Shown here piece after piece: positions 11,681-20,639 of a stretch of DNA of 64,000 nucleotides (positions within the stretch are counted from its first letter, which is position 1; every line of letters starts with the position of its first letter). The notes beneath the pieces were generated by a model. The model saw only the letters and a list, made by a program, of their open reading frames with translations. It had not been told where the DNA came from and did no database searches. A program made the position numbers and the translations under genes. The stretch comes from SYIM01 sp039800205 (GTDB lineage Bacteria; Pseudomonadota; Gammaproteobacteria; Burkholderiales; Burkholderiaceae_E). Where the stretch lies: the NCBI GenBank assembly GCA_039800205.1, contig JBDLRB010000189.1:1-64000 (forward strand), written 5' to 3'.

Positions 11681-11921
11681 GAATTCAGTCTCCTGATGTT
11701 GTCGATGGATGACTGCCGAACAAGTCTGTTGATATCTGACAAAAGAACTTCTGGAACAGGATCTTGGGTGTCAAAACCCGCTGGGGAAATCGTGTACCGG
11801 CTGCTGTGGATCGCTGTGGACAAGATCCGGAGCTGTTGCAGATCGCGCACTTGTTGACAAACCGTCCACCGCAGACCAAGCCTGCGTCCCCGGTTTGTGC
11901 CTGGCCTTGTCCACAGCTTGT
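11681..11921. other. candidate oriC / dnaN regulatory region between dnaA and dnaN
   Basis: Non-coding gap of 241 bases at the point where gene polarity switches. It holds DnaA-box-like 9-mers: TGTGGATCG at 11805-11813 (7 of 9 to the consensus), TGTGGACAA at 11815-11823 and TTGTCCACA at 11907-11915 (8 of 9 each). The half next to dnaN (11690-11765) is more A+T-rich and could unwind. Genes on both sides read away from here. These traits fit an origin, but they also fit DnaA autoregulation of dnaN. Confidence 0.55.
11813..11917. repeat. inverted pair of DnaA-box-like 12-mers
   Basis: GCTGTGGACAAG at 11813-11824 and its exact reverse complement CTTGTCCACAGC at 11906-11917 are separated by 81 bases. 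Each contains the DnaA-box variant TTGTCCACA, the form favoured in some G+C-rich bacteria. Confidence 0.6.
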
Positions 11922-13304
11922 TCATGTTCGCAGGGTCTGTTCAAGCACGTGAATCTGCCGATTGAGTTCCTGATCGTGGTGGCGAATCTCGGTGATCCGC
12001 CGAACCGCATGGATCACTGTCGTGTGATCACGGCCTCCGAAGGCTTCGCCGATCTCCGGGAAGCTCTTCTGAGTGAGTTCCTTCGACAGGTACATCGCGA
12101 CCTGTCGGGCGCGCGCAATATGGGCCGGACGCCGTTTGCTGTACATATCGGCGGTCTTGATCTTGAAAAAGTCAGCGACCACTTTCTGGATGGATTCGAT
12201 GGAGATCGGAATCCGGTTGAGCGCAAGAATGTCTTTCAGCGCTTCGCGGGCCAGTTCAGTCGTGATTGAAAGCTGCCTGAATCGCGCGTAGGCAATGACC
12301 CGTAAAAGCGCACCTTCGAGTTCGCGTACGTTGCTACGAAGTTGCCGGGCAATGAAGTAAGCGGTTTCCTCGGGCAGTTTCTCGCCTGAGATCTCGGCCT
12401 TTTTCAGCAGGATGGCCACCCGCATTTCAAGTTCCGGCGGTTCGATCTCGACGATCAGTCCTGAACCAAATCGCGAAATCAGGCGCTCTTCAATGCCTGA
12501 GAGCTCCTTGGGGTACCGGTCGCAGGTCAGGATCAGTTGCTTGCGTGCCGAGAGCAGGGCTTCGAAGGTGTAGAAGAATTCTTCCTGGGTCCGTTCCTTG
12601 CCCCCGAGAAACTGGATGTCATCGACCAGAAGCAGGTCCAGCGACTGGTACTTGGCCTTGAACTGCGGGAGTGATTTCTGCTGGATACCGCGAACCATTT
12701 CGTCGAAGTAGTCCTGAGCGTGGATGTAGCGAACCCTGAAACTGCCGCGGCGATTTCTGAGCGCGTTGCCGGCGGCATGTAACAGATGGGTCTTGCCGAG
12801 CCCCACGCCGCCATACAGGAACAGCGGATTGTATTGGCGACCGGGTTGGTCGACGACCTGAAGCGTGGCAGACCACGCCATCTGGTTGGCCTTGCCCTGT
12901 ACGAAGTTCTCGAAGCTGAGATCGCTTCGCAGCCGAGACTGATCGAGGGCGAAGGGCGCAGAACTGTCCTCATCCGTCTCGATGAGTTCGAAGCCGGGCC
13001 GCTGTTCGACCGGATCGGTCTGGCCCGGGTGTGTTCCACTCTCGGATGAATCCATTGCCGTGCGCTGGATCTCAAACACGACTTCGGTCGCTGGATCGAA
13101 GAGTTGCCGTGCGAGCGCCGTGATGCGGCCTTCGAACTGGCTGCGGATCCAGTTCAGCTTGAGTGGATTGGTCACACCGATTCGCAGGCGAGCGGGCGCC
13201 GACTCGAAGCCGATGAACACCAGCGGTCGAATCCAGGGGCGAAACTGTTGGGCGGGGAGCTCGGATTCGAGCCTCGCCACGCACTCGAGCCAGCGATCGA
13301 GCAT
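11922..13304 (-). CDS. dnaA: chromosomal replication initiator DnaA
   Basis: AAA+ initiator protein of 460 residues. Domain I starts at MLDRWLECVARLESEL, matching the family N-terminus. Domain III has the Walker A GGVGLGKTH near residue 167, Walker B LLLVDDIQFL and sensor II SNVRELEGAL. Domain IV carries the DNA-binding signature GGRDHTTVIHAVRRI near 420. An in-frame start at 13358 would add 18 residues unlike other DnaA proteins, and the likely -10 element lies inside that extension, so ATG at 13304 is chosen. Confidence 0.97.
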   Translation of the reverse strand: MLDRWLECVARLESELPAQQFRPWIRPLVFIGFESAPARLRIGVTNPLKLNWIRSQFEGRITALARQLFDPATEVVFEIQRTAMDSSESGTHPGQTDPVEQRPGFELIETDEDSSAPFALDQSRLRSDLSFENFVQGKANQMAWSATLQVVDQPGRQYNPLFLYGGVGLGKTHLLHAAGNALRNRRGSFRVRYIHAQDYFDEMVRGIQQKSLPQFKAKYQSLDLLLVDDIQFLGGKERTQEEFFYTFEALLSARKQLILTCDRYPKELSGIEERLISRFGSGLIVEIEPPELEMRVAILLKKAEISGEKLPEETAYFIARQLRSNVRELEGALLRVIAYARFRQLSITTELAREALKDILALNRIPISIESIQKVVADFFKIKTADMYSKRRPAHIARARQVAMYLSKELTQKSFPEIGEAFGGRDHTTVIHAVRRITEIRHHDQELNRQIHVLEQTLRT

Positions 13305-13342
13305 GAAATGAAGTGGGGGTGACCCTGAGAACCAAACCGCCG

Positions 13343-13348
13343 ATTCTA
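13343..13348 (-). promoter_or_regulatory. possible -10 element of the dnaA promoter
   Basis: Read on the minus strand the hexamer is TAGAAT (5 of 6 to TATAAT), placing a transcription start about 30 bases upstream of the chosen dnaA ATG. The -35 region is poor, so this is tentative. Confidence 0.35.
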
Positions 13349-13381
13349 CCCCGAGCACCGAGGGGTGGAATCCCGCCTGAA

Positions 13382-13411
13382 TTGACAGGCCCTGTGCTCC
13401 TCCGATCTAAT
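13382..13411 (+). promoter_or_regulatory. rpmH operon promoter
   Basis: A consensus -35 TTGACA (13382-13387) is followed after 18 bases by TCTAAT (13406-13411, 5 of 6). The start site would be near 13418, leaving an A+T/pyrimidine-rich leader of about 115 bases before rpmH. This is one of the two best sigma-70 matches in the window, as expected for a ribosomal protein gene. Confidence 0.65.
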
Positions 13412-13533
13412 AAAAGGCTTTTCCATTTCTTTTCGTCTTCCCGGCAGGCTGAATCAGACAGGATCGAACCCGCATTTCGCGCGGGGCCGACTGTTGCCCC
13501 GTCTGGATGATGGCTTTCCTTGGGACCCTCGAG

Positions 13534-13668
13534 ATGAAACGCACCTATCAGCCTTCTGTTACCCGGCGCAAGCGCACGCACGGTTTTCTGGTTCGCATGA
13601 AAACCCGGGGAGGGCGTGCCGTCATCCGCGCCCGGCGATCCAAAGGGCGTCACCGTCTTGCCGTTTGA
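13534..13668 (+). CDS. rpmH: 50S ribosomal protein L34
   Basis: Complete 44-residue L34, full length for the family. It starts MKRTYQPSVTRRKRTHGFLV and continues with RMKTRGGRAVIRARRSKGR, the highly basic L34 signature. The ATG follows a purine-poor leader, with GGGA at 13521-13524 as a possible ribosome site. It is the first gene of rpmH-rnpA-yidD-yidC-mnmE, read away from dnaA. Confidence 0.97.
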   Translation: MKRTYQPSVTRRKRTHGFLVRMKTRGGRAVIRARRSKGRHRLAV

Positions 13669-13731
13669 GGATTGCTCCATTGCGTTGCCCGGGACGCGGG
13701 CGTTGCGAGCGTCCAGCGCGACCTTGACCCA

Positions 13732-14151
13732 GTGAAGACCCCGCGCCCAGTCAGAGCCTCTGACCGTGTGTCGGCCACCCGGATGGCCGCGGTGTTGCTG
13801 AGGCGAACACCTGTTGCGCAGACCGATCACTTGAGCTTGACGCTTGGGGGCGTGCCCGGTTCAGAGGCGGACCCAAATTTGCTCACGACGGTTCCGAAGC
13901 GTTTGCTGGCTCGAGCGGTCGACCGAAACCAGTTCAAGCGTGTGGCGCGTGAATTCTGGCGCGGTCGACCAGACCACTGGGGAGCGAACTGGGCCTTGAT
14001 TCGCCTTCGGCGTCGGCCCCGGGCATTCTCTGAATGGTCACGGGGTGAGCGTTTGAGGCAATGGCGGGCCGAGCTGGCGGCGTTGATCGAGCGTTCGTCC
14101 CGGCGGCGGTCGACGCCGGCAGGCCACGCGTCCGAGGGAGCGCAGCGGTGA
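13732..14151 (+). CDS. rnpA: ribonuclease P protein component
   Basis: Protein subunit of RNase P, which trims 5' ends of tRNA precursors. Identification rests on position between rpmH and yidD, a highly basic composition, and the central ARAVDRNQFKRVAREFWR, a variant of the RNR motif ARNRIKRLLRE. The rest is divergent. The start is uncertain: the frame is open from TTG at 13672, GTG at 13732 (chosen, 139 residues, closest to family length) and GTG at 13768 are alternatives, and ATG at 13783 would cut into the first strand. None has a good ribosome site. The stop overlaps the yidD start (TGATG). Confidence 0.82.
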   Translation: MKTPRPVRASDRVSATRMAAVLLRRTPVAQTDHLSLTLGGVPGSEADPNLLTTVPKRLLARAVDRNQFKRVAREFWRGRPDHWGANWALIRLRRRPRAFSEWSRGERLRQWRAELAALIERSSRRRSTPAGHASEGAQR

Positions 14152-14441
14152 TGATCGATGGCTGGTTCAGTCGAATGCTCATCGCGCCGATCCGGTTTTA
14201 CCGGTATGCCATCAGCCCCCTGTTTGCCCCGCGGTGTCGGTTTTTTCCAAGCTGTTCAGACTATGCCCTGCAGGCCATCAGTGCGCACGGTTCGTGCTGT
14301 GGCCTCAAGCTTGCGCTCTCCCGGGTGGCACGCTGTCACCCCTGGGGGGGATCGGGTGTGGATGAAGTCCCCGATGCACCACGCTGTGGTGGATGTGGGG
14401 GCATCTCCGCTATTTTTCAGCGCGACAAAAAGTCTTCGTAA
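14151..14441 (+). CDS. yidD: membrane protein insertion efficiency factor YidD
   Basis: Small amphipathic inner-membrane protein of 96 residues that helps YidC-dependent insertion. Conserved features are IRFYRYAISPLFAPRCRFFPSCS at the start (Y-ISP and CRF-PSCS), YALQAI and CHPWGGSGVDEVP, the counterpart of CHPxxxGGxDPVP. The ATG at 14151 overlaps the rnpA stop by one base, which implies translational coupling; a longer frame from 14061 has no family support. Two extra C-terminal cysteine pairs (RCGGCGG) follow the conserved core. Confidence 0.93.
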   Translation: MIDGWFSRMLIAPIRFYRYAISPLFAPRCRFFPSCSDYALQAISAHGSCCGLKLALSRVARCHPWGGSGVDEVPDAPRCGGCGGISAIFQRDKKSS

Positions 14442-14450
14442 AGCCTCATC

Positions 14451-16217
14451 ATGCAGACGCAGCGACTGATCCTCTGGGTCATCTTCTCGATGTCCATCCT
14501 CTTTCTGTGGGACGCCTGGCAGCAGCACAATGGCCAGCCACCGCTCTTCGGTGCTTCGCCCGCCCAGAAGAGCGCCGAAAAGCCGGCCAACCCGGCCGCT
14601 TCAGCATCATCGGCGAGTGTCGCCAGTGCACCACAGGCGCCGGTCGATCCGAGCATTCCGGCCGCACCGGCCCCGACCTCCGCCGTTCCGGGGGGCGCGG
14701 CTTCGAGCGATTCGGCCGTAACCGCGATGGGCCGGGCGCCTGAACCCATTCGTATCCGCAACGATGTGCTGGCGCTCGATATCGACCCCGTGGGTGCGCA
14801 GATCCGCCGGGCGGAGCTTCTCAAGCACCGTGACACGGTGGCAGGCCAGGGCAATGTGATCCTGCTCGACGCCTCCAAGGCGTCGACCTATCTGGCTCAG
14901 AGCGGTTTGATTGGTGCGTCTTCCGGTAGTTTCCCCACCCACCGAACGCCGATGCAGCGGGTTGAATCGAAGCGACCGACCGAGATCGGATCCGGCAGCA
15001 ATGAGGCGGGGGTCACGCTCGTCGCCGAAAGTGGCGGTCTGCGGGTTGAGCGGACACTGAAGCTCGTGCGCGGGTCTTACCTGCTTGAGGTCACGGACCG
15101 TTTGACGAACACCGGGAACGATCGCCTGGCGCCCACGCTGTACCTGCAACTGACCCGGGACAATACGCCTCCGCCCGGGTCGAACCAGTTCTACAGCACG
15201 TATGTCGGCCCGGTGATTTACACCGAGGCGCAAAAGTTCCAGAAGGTTGCGTTTTCCGACATCGACGGGGGCAAACCCAGTCATGCCACGCAGGCCAAGG
15301 AGGGCTGGCTGGCCATCATTCAGCACTACTTCCTGTCGGCCTGGATCCCCCAGGATCAGGCGGAACGCGAGTACTACACGCGAAAGATCGATCAGAAACT
15401 GTATTCGGTGGGTACCAAGCTCGCCGTGGGTGAACTTGCGCCCGGAGCATCGACGACGATCACCAACCGGCTGCTGGTGGGTCCGCAGGATCAGACCATG
15501 CTCGAATCGATCGCGCCCGGTCTGGAACTGGTGGTTGACTACGGCATCCTGACCGCCATTGCCAAGCCGATCTACTGGCTGCTCGAGCGGCTCCACGAAC
15601 TGGTGGGCAACTGGGGCTGGGCCATCGTGTTACTCACGATCCTGATCAAGACGGCGTTTTATCCGCTGCAGGCTGCGAGCTACCGGTCGATGGCCAAGAT
15701 GAAAGCGGTGACGCCTCGCCTGATGGCCCTGCGTGAGCGCTACGGCGAGGATCGGGTTCGGCTCAATCAGGCGATGATGGAGCTCTACAAGACCGAAAAG
15801 ATCAATCCGCTCGGGGGCTGTCTGCCGATCGTCGTACAGATCCCTGTGTTCATTTCGCTCTACTGGGTCTTGCTTGCATCGGTCGAGATGCGTGACGCGC
15901 CCTGGATCGGCTGGATCACCGATCTGGCCTCGCCCGATGATCTGTTCGGGGTCATCCCTGGGCTGGATATGCCGATTGGTCTCCTGCCCATCCTGATGGC
16001 CGCGACCATGTACATTCAGATCCGCCTCAATCCCACCCCTCCGGATCCGATTCAGGCCCGGATGATGATGATCCTGCCGCTCGTCTTTTCAGTCATGTTC
16101 TTCTTCTTTCCGTCGGGACTCGTGCTGTACTGGCTGGTCAACAACATCTATTCGATCGCACAGCAGTGGTTGATCACCCGACGTTTCGAGCAGGAGCGCG
16201 CGGCGCGCGCCGCCTGA
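14451..16217 (+). CDS. yidC: membrane protein insertase YidC
   Basis: Inner-membrane insertase/chaperone of 588 residues, acting with or without SecYEG. TM1 is at residues 7-21. A low-complexity Ala/Pro/Ser linker (about 35-95) leads to the large periplasmic beta-supersandwich P1 domain of Gram-negative YidC (about 95-350). The conserved insertase core has LVGNWGWAIVLLTILIKTAFYPL, a coiled cytoplasmic hairpin, GGCLPIVVQIPVFISLYWVL and FFFPSGLVLYWLVNN. It starts 9 bases after yidD. Confidence 0.97.
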   Translation: MQTQRLILWVIFSMSILFLWDAWQQHNGQPPLFGASPAQKSAEKPANPAASASSASVASAPQAPVDPSIPAAPAPTSAVPGGAASSDSAVTAMGRAPEPIRIRNDVLALDIDPVGAQIRRAELLKHRDTVAGQGNVILLDASKASTYLAQSGLIGASSGSFPTHRTPMQRVESKRPTEIGSGSNEAGVTLVAESGGLRVERTLKLVRGSYLLEVTDRLTNTGNDRLAPTLYLQLTRDNTPPPGSNQFYSTYVGPVIYTEAQKFQKVAFSDIDGGKPSHATQAKEGWLAIIQHYFLSAWIPQDQAEREYYTRKIDQKLYSVGTKLAVGELAPGASTTITNRLLVGPQDQTMLESIAPGLELVVDYGILTAIAKPIYWLLERLHELVGNWGWAIVLLTILIKTAFYPLQAASYRSMAKMKAVTPRLMALRERYGEDRVRLNQAMMELYKTEKINPLGGCLPIVVQIPVFISLYWVLLASVEMRDAPWIGWITDLASPDDLFGVIPGLDMPIGLLPILMAATMYIQIRLNPTPPDPIQARMMMILPLVFSVMFFFFPSGLVLYWLVNNIYSIAQQWLITRRFEQERAARAA

Positions 16218-16220
16218 GCG

Positions 16221-17621
16221 ATGACCGATGAGCGGCCCATCGCGGCGATTGCCACCGCGTCGGGGCGGGGCGCCATCGGTGTGGTGCGGGTCTCGGGACG
16301 GGGCCTCGGGAATCTCGCACGTGAGTTGACCGGTCGGACGCTTGAGCCCCGCCGGGCCCATCTGGTGGGCCTCCTCGATGCTCACGGCGGGTTGATCGAT
16401 CGTGGCCTCGCGCTCTATTTTCCGGGTCCGCACTCCTATACCGGTGAAGACGTGCTCGAGTTCCAGGGCCACGGCGGGGCGATGGTCTTGCAGAGGGTGC
16501 TCGCCCGTGTCCTGCACGCCGGTCAATCGATCGGCCTGAGGCTCGCGCGCCCGGGCGAATTCACCGAACGAGCGTTTCTGAACGGCAAGCTGGATCTGGC
16601 TCAAGCCGAAGCGGTCGCCGATCTGATCGACGCGAGCAGCGAGCGCGCAGCGCGCGCGGCCGTGCGTTCGCTCGAGGGCAAATTCTCCAGCCGTGTGTCC
16701 GACCTCGCCCGAGCGGTTCTGGATCTGCGCATCCTGGTCGAGGCAACGCTCGACTTTCCGGAAGAGGAGCTCGATTTTCTGCAGGCCGCAGAGGCTGCCC
16801 ATCGGCTCGAGCGCGCGATCGATACGCTGGACGAGGTCCGACGCGCCGCCCGTCGCGGTGCCTTGTTGCGGGACGGCATGACCGTGGTGCTGGCGGGCGA
16901 ACCCAACGTGGGGAAGTCGTCGCTGCTCAACGCGCTGGCGGGGACCGAGGTCGCCATCGTGACGCCGATTGCAGGCACCACACGCGATCGAATCGCGCAG
17001 GCCCTCCTGATCGAGGGGGTGGCGATCAATGTGGTGGATACCGCTGGATTGCGCGAAACACAGGACGAGGTCGAACGCATCGGTATTTCCCGCAGCTGGG
17101 AGGCGGTCACGCGTGCCGATCTGGTGTTGCACCTGGTCGACGCCCGTGCCCATGACAGCGAGGCGGCCACGGTGATCGAGCAGGGAATTACCGCGCGAAT
17201 CGGGCGGCATGTGCCGGTGCTGCGGGTGCTGAACAAGATCGATCTGCTGGCGGGGGATCGGCCAGGCGGGCTGGAGTCATCCGATCCGGAGAGATCGGAT
17301 CGGATGAAGCACGATGTCCCGGTGTCAGCGCTGACGGGCGAGGGTCTGGGTGCGCTTCGTGCGGCCCTGTTGCGGGCAGCGGGTGATGAACCGGGTACCG
17401 AAACCCTGTTTACCGCGCGGGAGCGGCAGGTCGAGGCCTTGACGGAGGCGGCTGAGCATCTCGATGATGCCCGGGCGATCCTTGTGTTGGGCATCGAACG
17501 CCTGGAGTTGCTCGCCGAGGAGTTGAGGTTGGCCCATGACGCGCTCGGACGGATCACCGGTAAAGTCGATGCCGATCAGCTGCTGGGCGAAATCTTCAGG
17601 AATTTCTGCATCGGAAAATAG
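16221..17621 (+). CDS. mnmE: tRNA uridine-5-carboxymethylaminomethyl modification GTPase MnmE
   Basis: GTPase of 466 residues that acts with MnmG to modify wobble U34 of certain tRNAs. The N-terminal formyl-THF-binding domain shows IAAIATASGRGAIGVVRVSG. The G domain is inserted in a helical domain and carries GEPNVGKSS (about residue 226), TTRD, DTAGLRE (about 273) and NKID (about 338). The protein ends in FCIGK, with the essential cysteine. It starts three bases after yidC. Its usual neighbour mnmG lies 21 kb away. Confidence 0.98.
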   Translation: MTDERPIAAIATASGRGAIGVVRVSGRGLGNLARELTGRTLEPRRAHLVGLLDAHGGLIDRGLALYFPGPHSYTGEDVLEFQGHGGAMVLQRVLARVLHAGQSIGLRLARPGEFTERAFLNGKLDLAQAEAVADLIDASSERAARAAVRSLEGKFSSRVSDLARAVLDLRILVEATLDFPEEELDFLQAAEAAHRLERAIDTLDEVRRAARRGALLRDGMTVVLAGEPNVGKSSLLNALAGTEVAIVTPIAGTTRDRIAQALLIEGVAINVVDTAGLRETQDEVERIGISRSWEAVTRADLVLHLVDARAHDSEAATVIEQGITARIGRHVPVLRVLNKIDLLAGDRPGGLESSDPERSDRMKHDVPVSALTGEGLGALRAALLRAAGDEPGTETLFTARERQVEALTEAAEHLDDARAILVLGIERLELLAEELRLAHDALGRITGKVDADQLLGEIFRNFCIGK

Positions 17622-17684
17622 GCCGCACCCGGTTTACAGGCGGACAGGAAACTGCGATCGTCCTCGTTTCTGGAGGACGACGAT

Positions 17685-18659
17685 ATGAAAAGACGTACCC
17701 TGATTCTTTCTTCGCTGACGTCGCTCGGGCTGCCGGCGGTCGCCCGCGCACAGCAGACCTGGCCCAGCCGCCGCATTCGAATCATTTCGCCTTTTGCCGC
17801 CGGAGGCGGTAGCGATTTCGTCGCCCGATTTCTGGCCGGGCACCTGAGCACATCCCTTGGGCAGCCTGTGGTGGTCGAGAACAGGGCAGGCGCGGGCGGC
17901 CTGTTGGGCACCGACCTTGGCGCAAAGTCCGAGCCCGATGGTTACACCATCCTGATCAGCAGTAACGGTCCCCTGGCGGTTCAAACCGCGCTGGGGGGCA
18001 AGATGCCCTATGACGCACAGAAAGACCTGATGCCGGTTTCGCTCCTGACCAAGCAACCCTTTGTCCTCCTGACCCACGCGAATCATTCGGCAAAAAACCT
18101 TGAGGCCTTTCTCCAGCAGGCTCGAGCCCGGCCCGAATCCATGCATTTTGGAACGGTCGGGCATGCATCAGCGCCGCACCTGGCCATCGAAATGATGAGC
18201 ATGCAGGCGGGCATCAAGATGACGCACGTGCCCTACAAAGGGGGTGCGGCGGCACTGACCGATCTGGCCGCCGGCCAGATTCAGCTCGCCACAGCGGATC
18301 CGAATACCGCGCGGCCCCTGCTTGTACAAGGCCGGGTTCGCGCGCTCGCGGTGACGACCGCCCGACGCTCTCCGCTCCTGCCGGATATCCCAACCGTCGC
18401 CGAGGCCGGCGTCCCGGGGTATGAGGTGTCGGGGTGGTTCGGGGCCTTGGTGCCGGCCGGCACACCTGCTGCGATCGTCCAGCGCCTGAATGCCGAATTG
18501 GTGCGGATCATGGCAACGGAGGAGGCTCAACGAACCCTCGGGGCGCTCGGAGGAGAGGTCATGGCGACGACGCCCGCCCAGTTTGCCGAGCACATCAGCG
18601 CGGAAATCGTCCGTTGGCGCGACCTGGTCAATCGGATGAACCTGAGGGTGAAGGCGTAG
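17685..18659 (+). CDS. Bug-family periplasmic substrate-binding protein (tripartite tricarboxylate transporter receptor type)
   Basis: Secreted binding protein of 324 residues. A signal peptide (MKRRTLILSSLTSLG..., cleavage probably ARA/QQ near 22-23) precedes family motifs: WPSRRIRIISPFAAGGGSDF, VVENRAGAGGLLGT, PDGYTIL, HVPYKGGAAALTDL and a C-terminal GWFGALVPAGTP. Bug proteins bind carboxylates, amides and similar small molecules and are greatly expanded in Burkholderiales. No TctA/TctB membrane genes are adjacent, so it is an orphan receptor. A GGAGGAC ribosome site precedes the ATG. It overlaps the convergent hydrolase gene by 32 bases. Confidence 0.92.
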   Translation: MKRRTLILSSLTSLGLPAVARAQQTWPSRRIRIISPFAAGGGSDFVARFLAGHLSTSLGQPVVVENRAGAGGLLGTDLGAKSEPDGYTILISSNGPLAVQTALGGKMPYDAQKDLMPVSLLTKQPFVLLTHANHSAKNLEAFLQQARARPESMHFGTVGHASAPHLAIEMMSMQAGIKMTHVPYKGGAAALTDLAAGQIQLATADPNTARPLLVQGRVRALAVTTARRSPLLPDIPTVAEAGVPGYEVSGWFGALVPAGTPAAIVQRLNAELVRIMATEEAQRTLGALGGEVMATTPAQFAEHISAEIVRWRDLVNRMNLRVKA

Positions 18660-19596
18660 TCGCTACCCCGGGCGGCGTGGGTTCGAGCAGGGGCTGAAGC
18701 CAGGCCAGGACCTGTCGCCAGGCGAGTTGTCGAGCCTCTGGATGTCCCCCGGTGGTCACGCCTCGACCATCGACGCCGTTGGTCACGTCCTCACGTCGTC
18801 TGGGGCTTGAACCCGGGCCATCGAAACCGTGATGGGCCCCGGGAAACACCGTGAGCGCGAGCCGCGTGGGGTCAGGTCCACCCACGCGTTTGACCCAGTC
18901 GATGCAGGGTTGGGCCGGCGTCCAGTCGTCGGCTTCGCCCAGGAGGAGAAGGAGCGGGGCGTCGGGCACCAGCGTGCGGCGAAGCGCCGCCGCGCATCCA
19001 GGATAAAACGCAACCGCCTTGGCAAACCGGGACGTGGGGCCCCGTGTGGGGGCTTGCGGCTGTGCACGGTCGAGTGCTTCAAGCACAGTGCTTCCCCCAT
19101 TGGACCACCCCAGGAGGGCAACGCGATCCGGCCGAACATGTGGGTGCCCTGTTAAAAAAGTGAGTGCCCGCTTTGCGTCCGCGCTCCGGACTCGGGTGTT
19201 GATCGTTCGCTGCGCATAGCGCTGCGTGCAGATCTCGCGCACCCCACGGGTACTGAAACTGTCCGGCATCAGTACGACGAAGCCTTGACGCACGAGACGT
19301 TCGGCACCCCAACGGTGTCGCGTGCTGATCCGACCCTGGCGGTCGTAGAGTCCGCCGCAGCCGTGAAGGGCTACCACGGCCGCGCCGCGGGCCTGGCCGG
19401 GAGGCGGTTCAAACAGCCAGGCCTTCAAAGGCACATCGGCCAGTGTGTCCGCGCTCGCCGGCTCGAGCGTGATCGCTCGTGGCGCGGGCAGTGGAGGCCG
19501 GGCCTCGGCGGCCACCCGGTTGGGTAGACCCAAGCCAGACACGCTCGAAATCAGGGCGAAGAGTACGGCACCGGTACAGAGGTTCGATCGGAGCAT
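18628..19596 (-). CDS. exported dienelactone-hydrolase-like alpha/beta hydrolase
   Basis: Alpha/beta hydrolase of 322 residues with an N-terminal signal sequence (hydrophobic LCTGAVLFALISSVSGLG, then cleavage near VAAEA). The oxyanion region is VVALHGCGGL. The nucleophile elbow is GWSNGGS (Ser rather than the Cys of true dienelactone hydrolases), the acid lies in LGEADDW and the His in GAHHGFD. The triad looks intact, so an active periplasmic esterase or hydrolase is likely; the substrate is unknown. The last 20 residues are Pro/Ser/Thr-rich. Confidence 0.82.
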   Translation of the reverse strand: MLRSNLCTGAVLFALISSVSGLGLPNRVAAEARPPLPAPRAITLEPASADTLADVPLKAWLFEPPPGQARGAAVVALHGCGGLYDRQGRISTRHRWGAERLVRQGFVVLMPDSFSTRGVREICTQRYAQRTINTRVRSADAKRALTFLTGHPHVRPDRVALLGWSNGGSTVLEALDRAQPQAPTRGPTSRFAKAVAFYPGCAAALRRTLVPDAPLLLLLGEADDWTPAQPCIDWVKRVGGPDPTRLALTVFPGAHHGFDGPGSSPRRREDVTNGVDGRGVTTGGHPEARQLAWRQVLAWLQPLLEPTPPGVATTPSPSGSSD

Positions 19597-19733
19597 GGCG
19601 GGGGAGCAGGTGTGGTGGCTCGGGCGCTGCCCAGTGTAAAGTGCCAGACTGCCGATCGGAAGCGATCATCGTTTTGAAGGGTGTTCGCTGGCGCGTTCGT
19701 TGCTGCGATGCCTCATGAAGAAGGAAGCCCGAG

Positions 19734-20639
19734 ATGCTCAGATCCCATGGACGCTATGACTATTCGGCCATCACGCGTCGCCCCGACTACAGCTGGCCCG
19801 GAGGGCAGCGACTGGCGGTTCACATCTGCCTGAATGTCGAGCATTTCGCGTTCGGCGAGGGGCTCGGTAACGACTACGCCGTGCCGCACCCGCAACCCAA
19901 CTCACGCAGCTTCGGTTGGCGCGACTACGGGAATCGGGTGGGTGCCTGGCGTTTGCTCGAACTCGCCGAGTCGCTCGATCTGCCGATTGCGCTGCTGGTC
20001 AATACCGAGCTGTACGATTACTGCCCCGAGATGATCGCAGCCTACTCCGCGCGCGGCGATGAGATCGTTGGGCACGGCCGGACAAATGCCGAGCGACAGG
20101 CCGACATGAATGAAGCCGAGGAACGGGCCTGTATTCAGGAGGCGGTGCAGGCGATCGAGCGGCATGAAGGCCAGCGTCCTGAGGGCTGGTTGGCCCCGTA
20201 CATTTCTCAGACCGAGCGATCCCCCGATTTGCTGCGTGAGGCTGGGTTGCGCTACATGATGGACTGGCCGCTGGACGATCAGCCGGTATGGTTTCGAACG
20301 GCCCACGGTCCGATCCTCTCGATCCCGTATTCCCATGATCTGAATGATTCGATCGAATGCGTCACGCGACGAACGCCGGCGCAGGACCTGTGCGACAACC
20401 TGGTTGACCAGTTTGACGAAATGCTCGAGGAGTCCGCGAAACGACCCCTGGTCATGCCGATCGTGCTGCACAGCTTCATCATGGGGCAACCCTACCGGCT
20501 TCGGCAGCTGCGCCGTGTGTTCGAGCATATGCTGAAGCATCGTGATCGGGTCTGGTTCACCCATCCGCGAGCGATTGCTCGCCACATTGAATCGCTCCCC
20601 GACGGCGTCGTTCCGGGCAGCCCGGGGTTTGCACGGTGA
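19734..20639 (+). CDS. polysaccharide deacetylase family protein, PuuE allantoinase-like
   Basis: Protein of 301 residues with the NodB/carbohydrate esterase 4 fold as used by PuuE-type allantoinases and related cyclic-amide hydrolases. It has the N-terminal RYDYSAITRRPDYSWPGG, VHICLNVEHFAFGEG, YGNRVGAWRLLEL, a metal-region HG in EIVGHGRTNA, and HSFIMGQPYRLRQLRR near the C-terminus. The cytoplasmic-type sequence without a signal peptide argues against a role in cell-wall glycans. Its four-base overlap with the amidase gene suggests both act on the same nitrogen compound. Confidence 0.8.
   Translation: MLRSHGRYDYSAITRRPDYSWPGGQRLAVHICLNVEHFAFGEGLGNDYAVPHPQPNSRSFGWRDYGNRVGAWRLLELAESLDLPIALLVNTELYDYCPEMIAAYSARGDEIVGHGRTNAERQADMNEAEERACIQEAVQAIERHEGQRPEGWLAPYISQTERSPDLLREAGLRYMMDWPLDDQPVWFRTAHGPILSIPYSHDLNDSIECVTRRTPAQDLCDNLVDQFDEMLEESAKRPLVMPIVLHSFIMGQPYRLRQLRRVFEHMLKHRDRVWFTHPRAIARHIESLPDGVVPGSPGFAR

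Noticed and set aside
13305..13358. 18-residue N-terminal extension of DnaA
   Set aside because: Not found in the family, and the probable dnaA -10 element lies within it.
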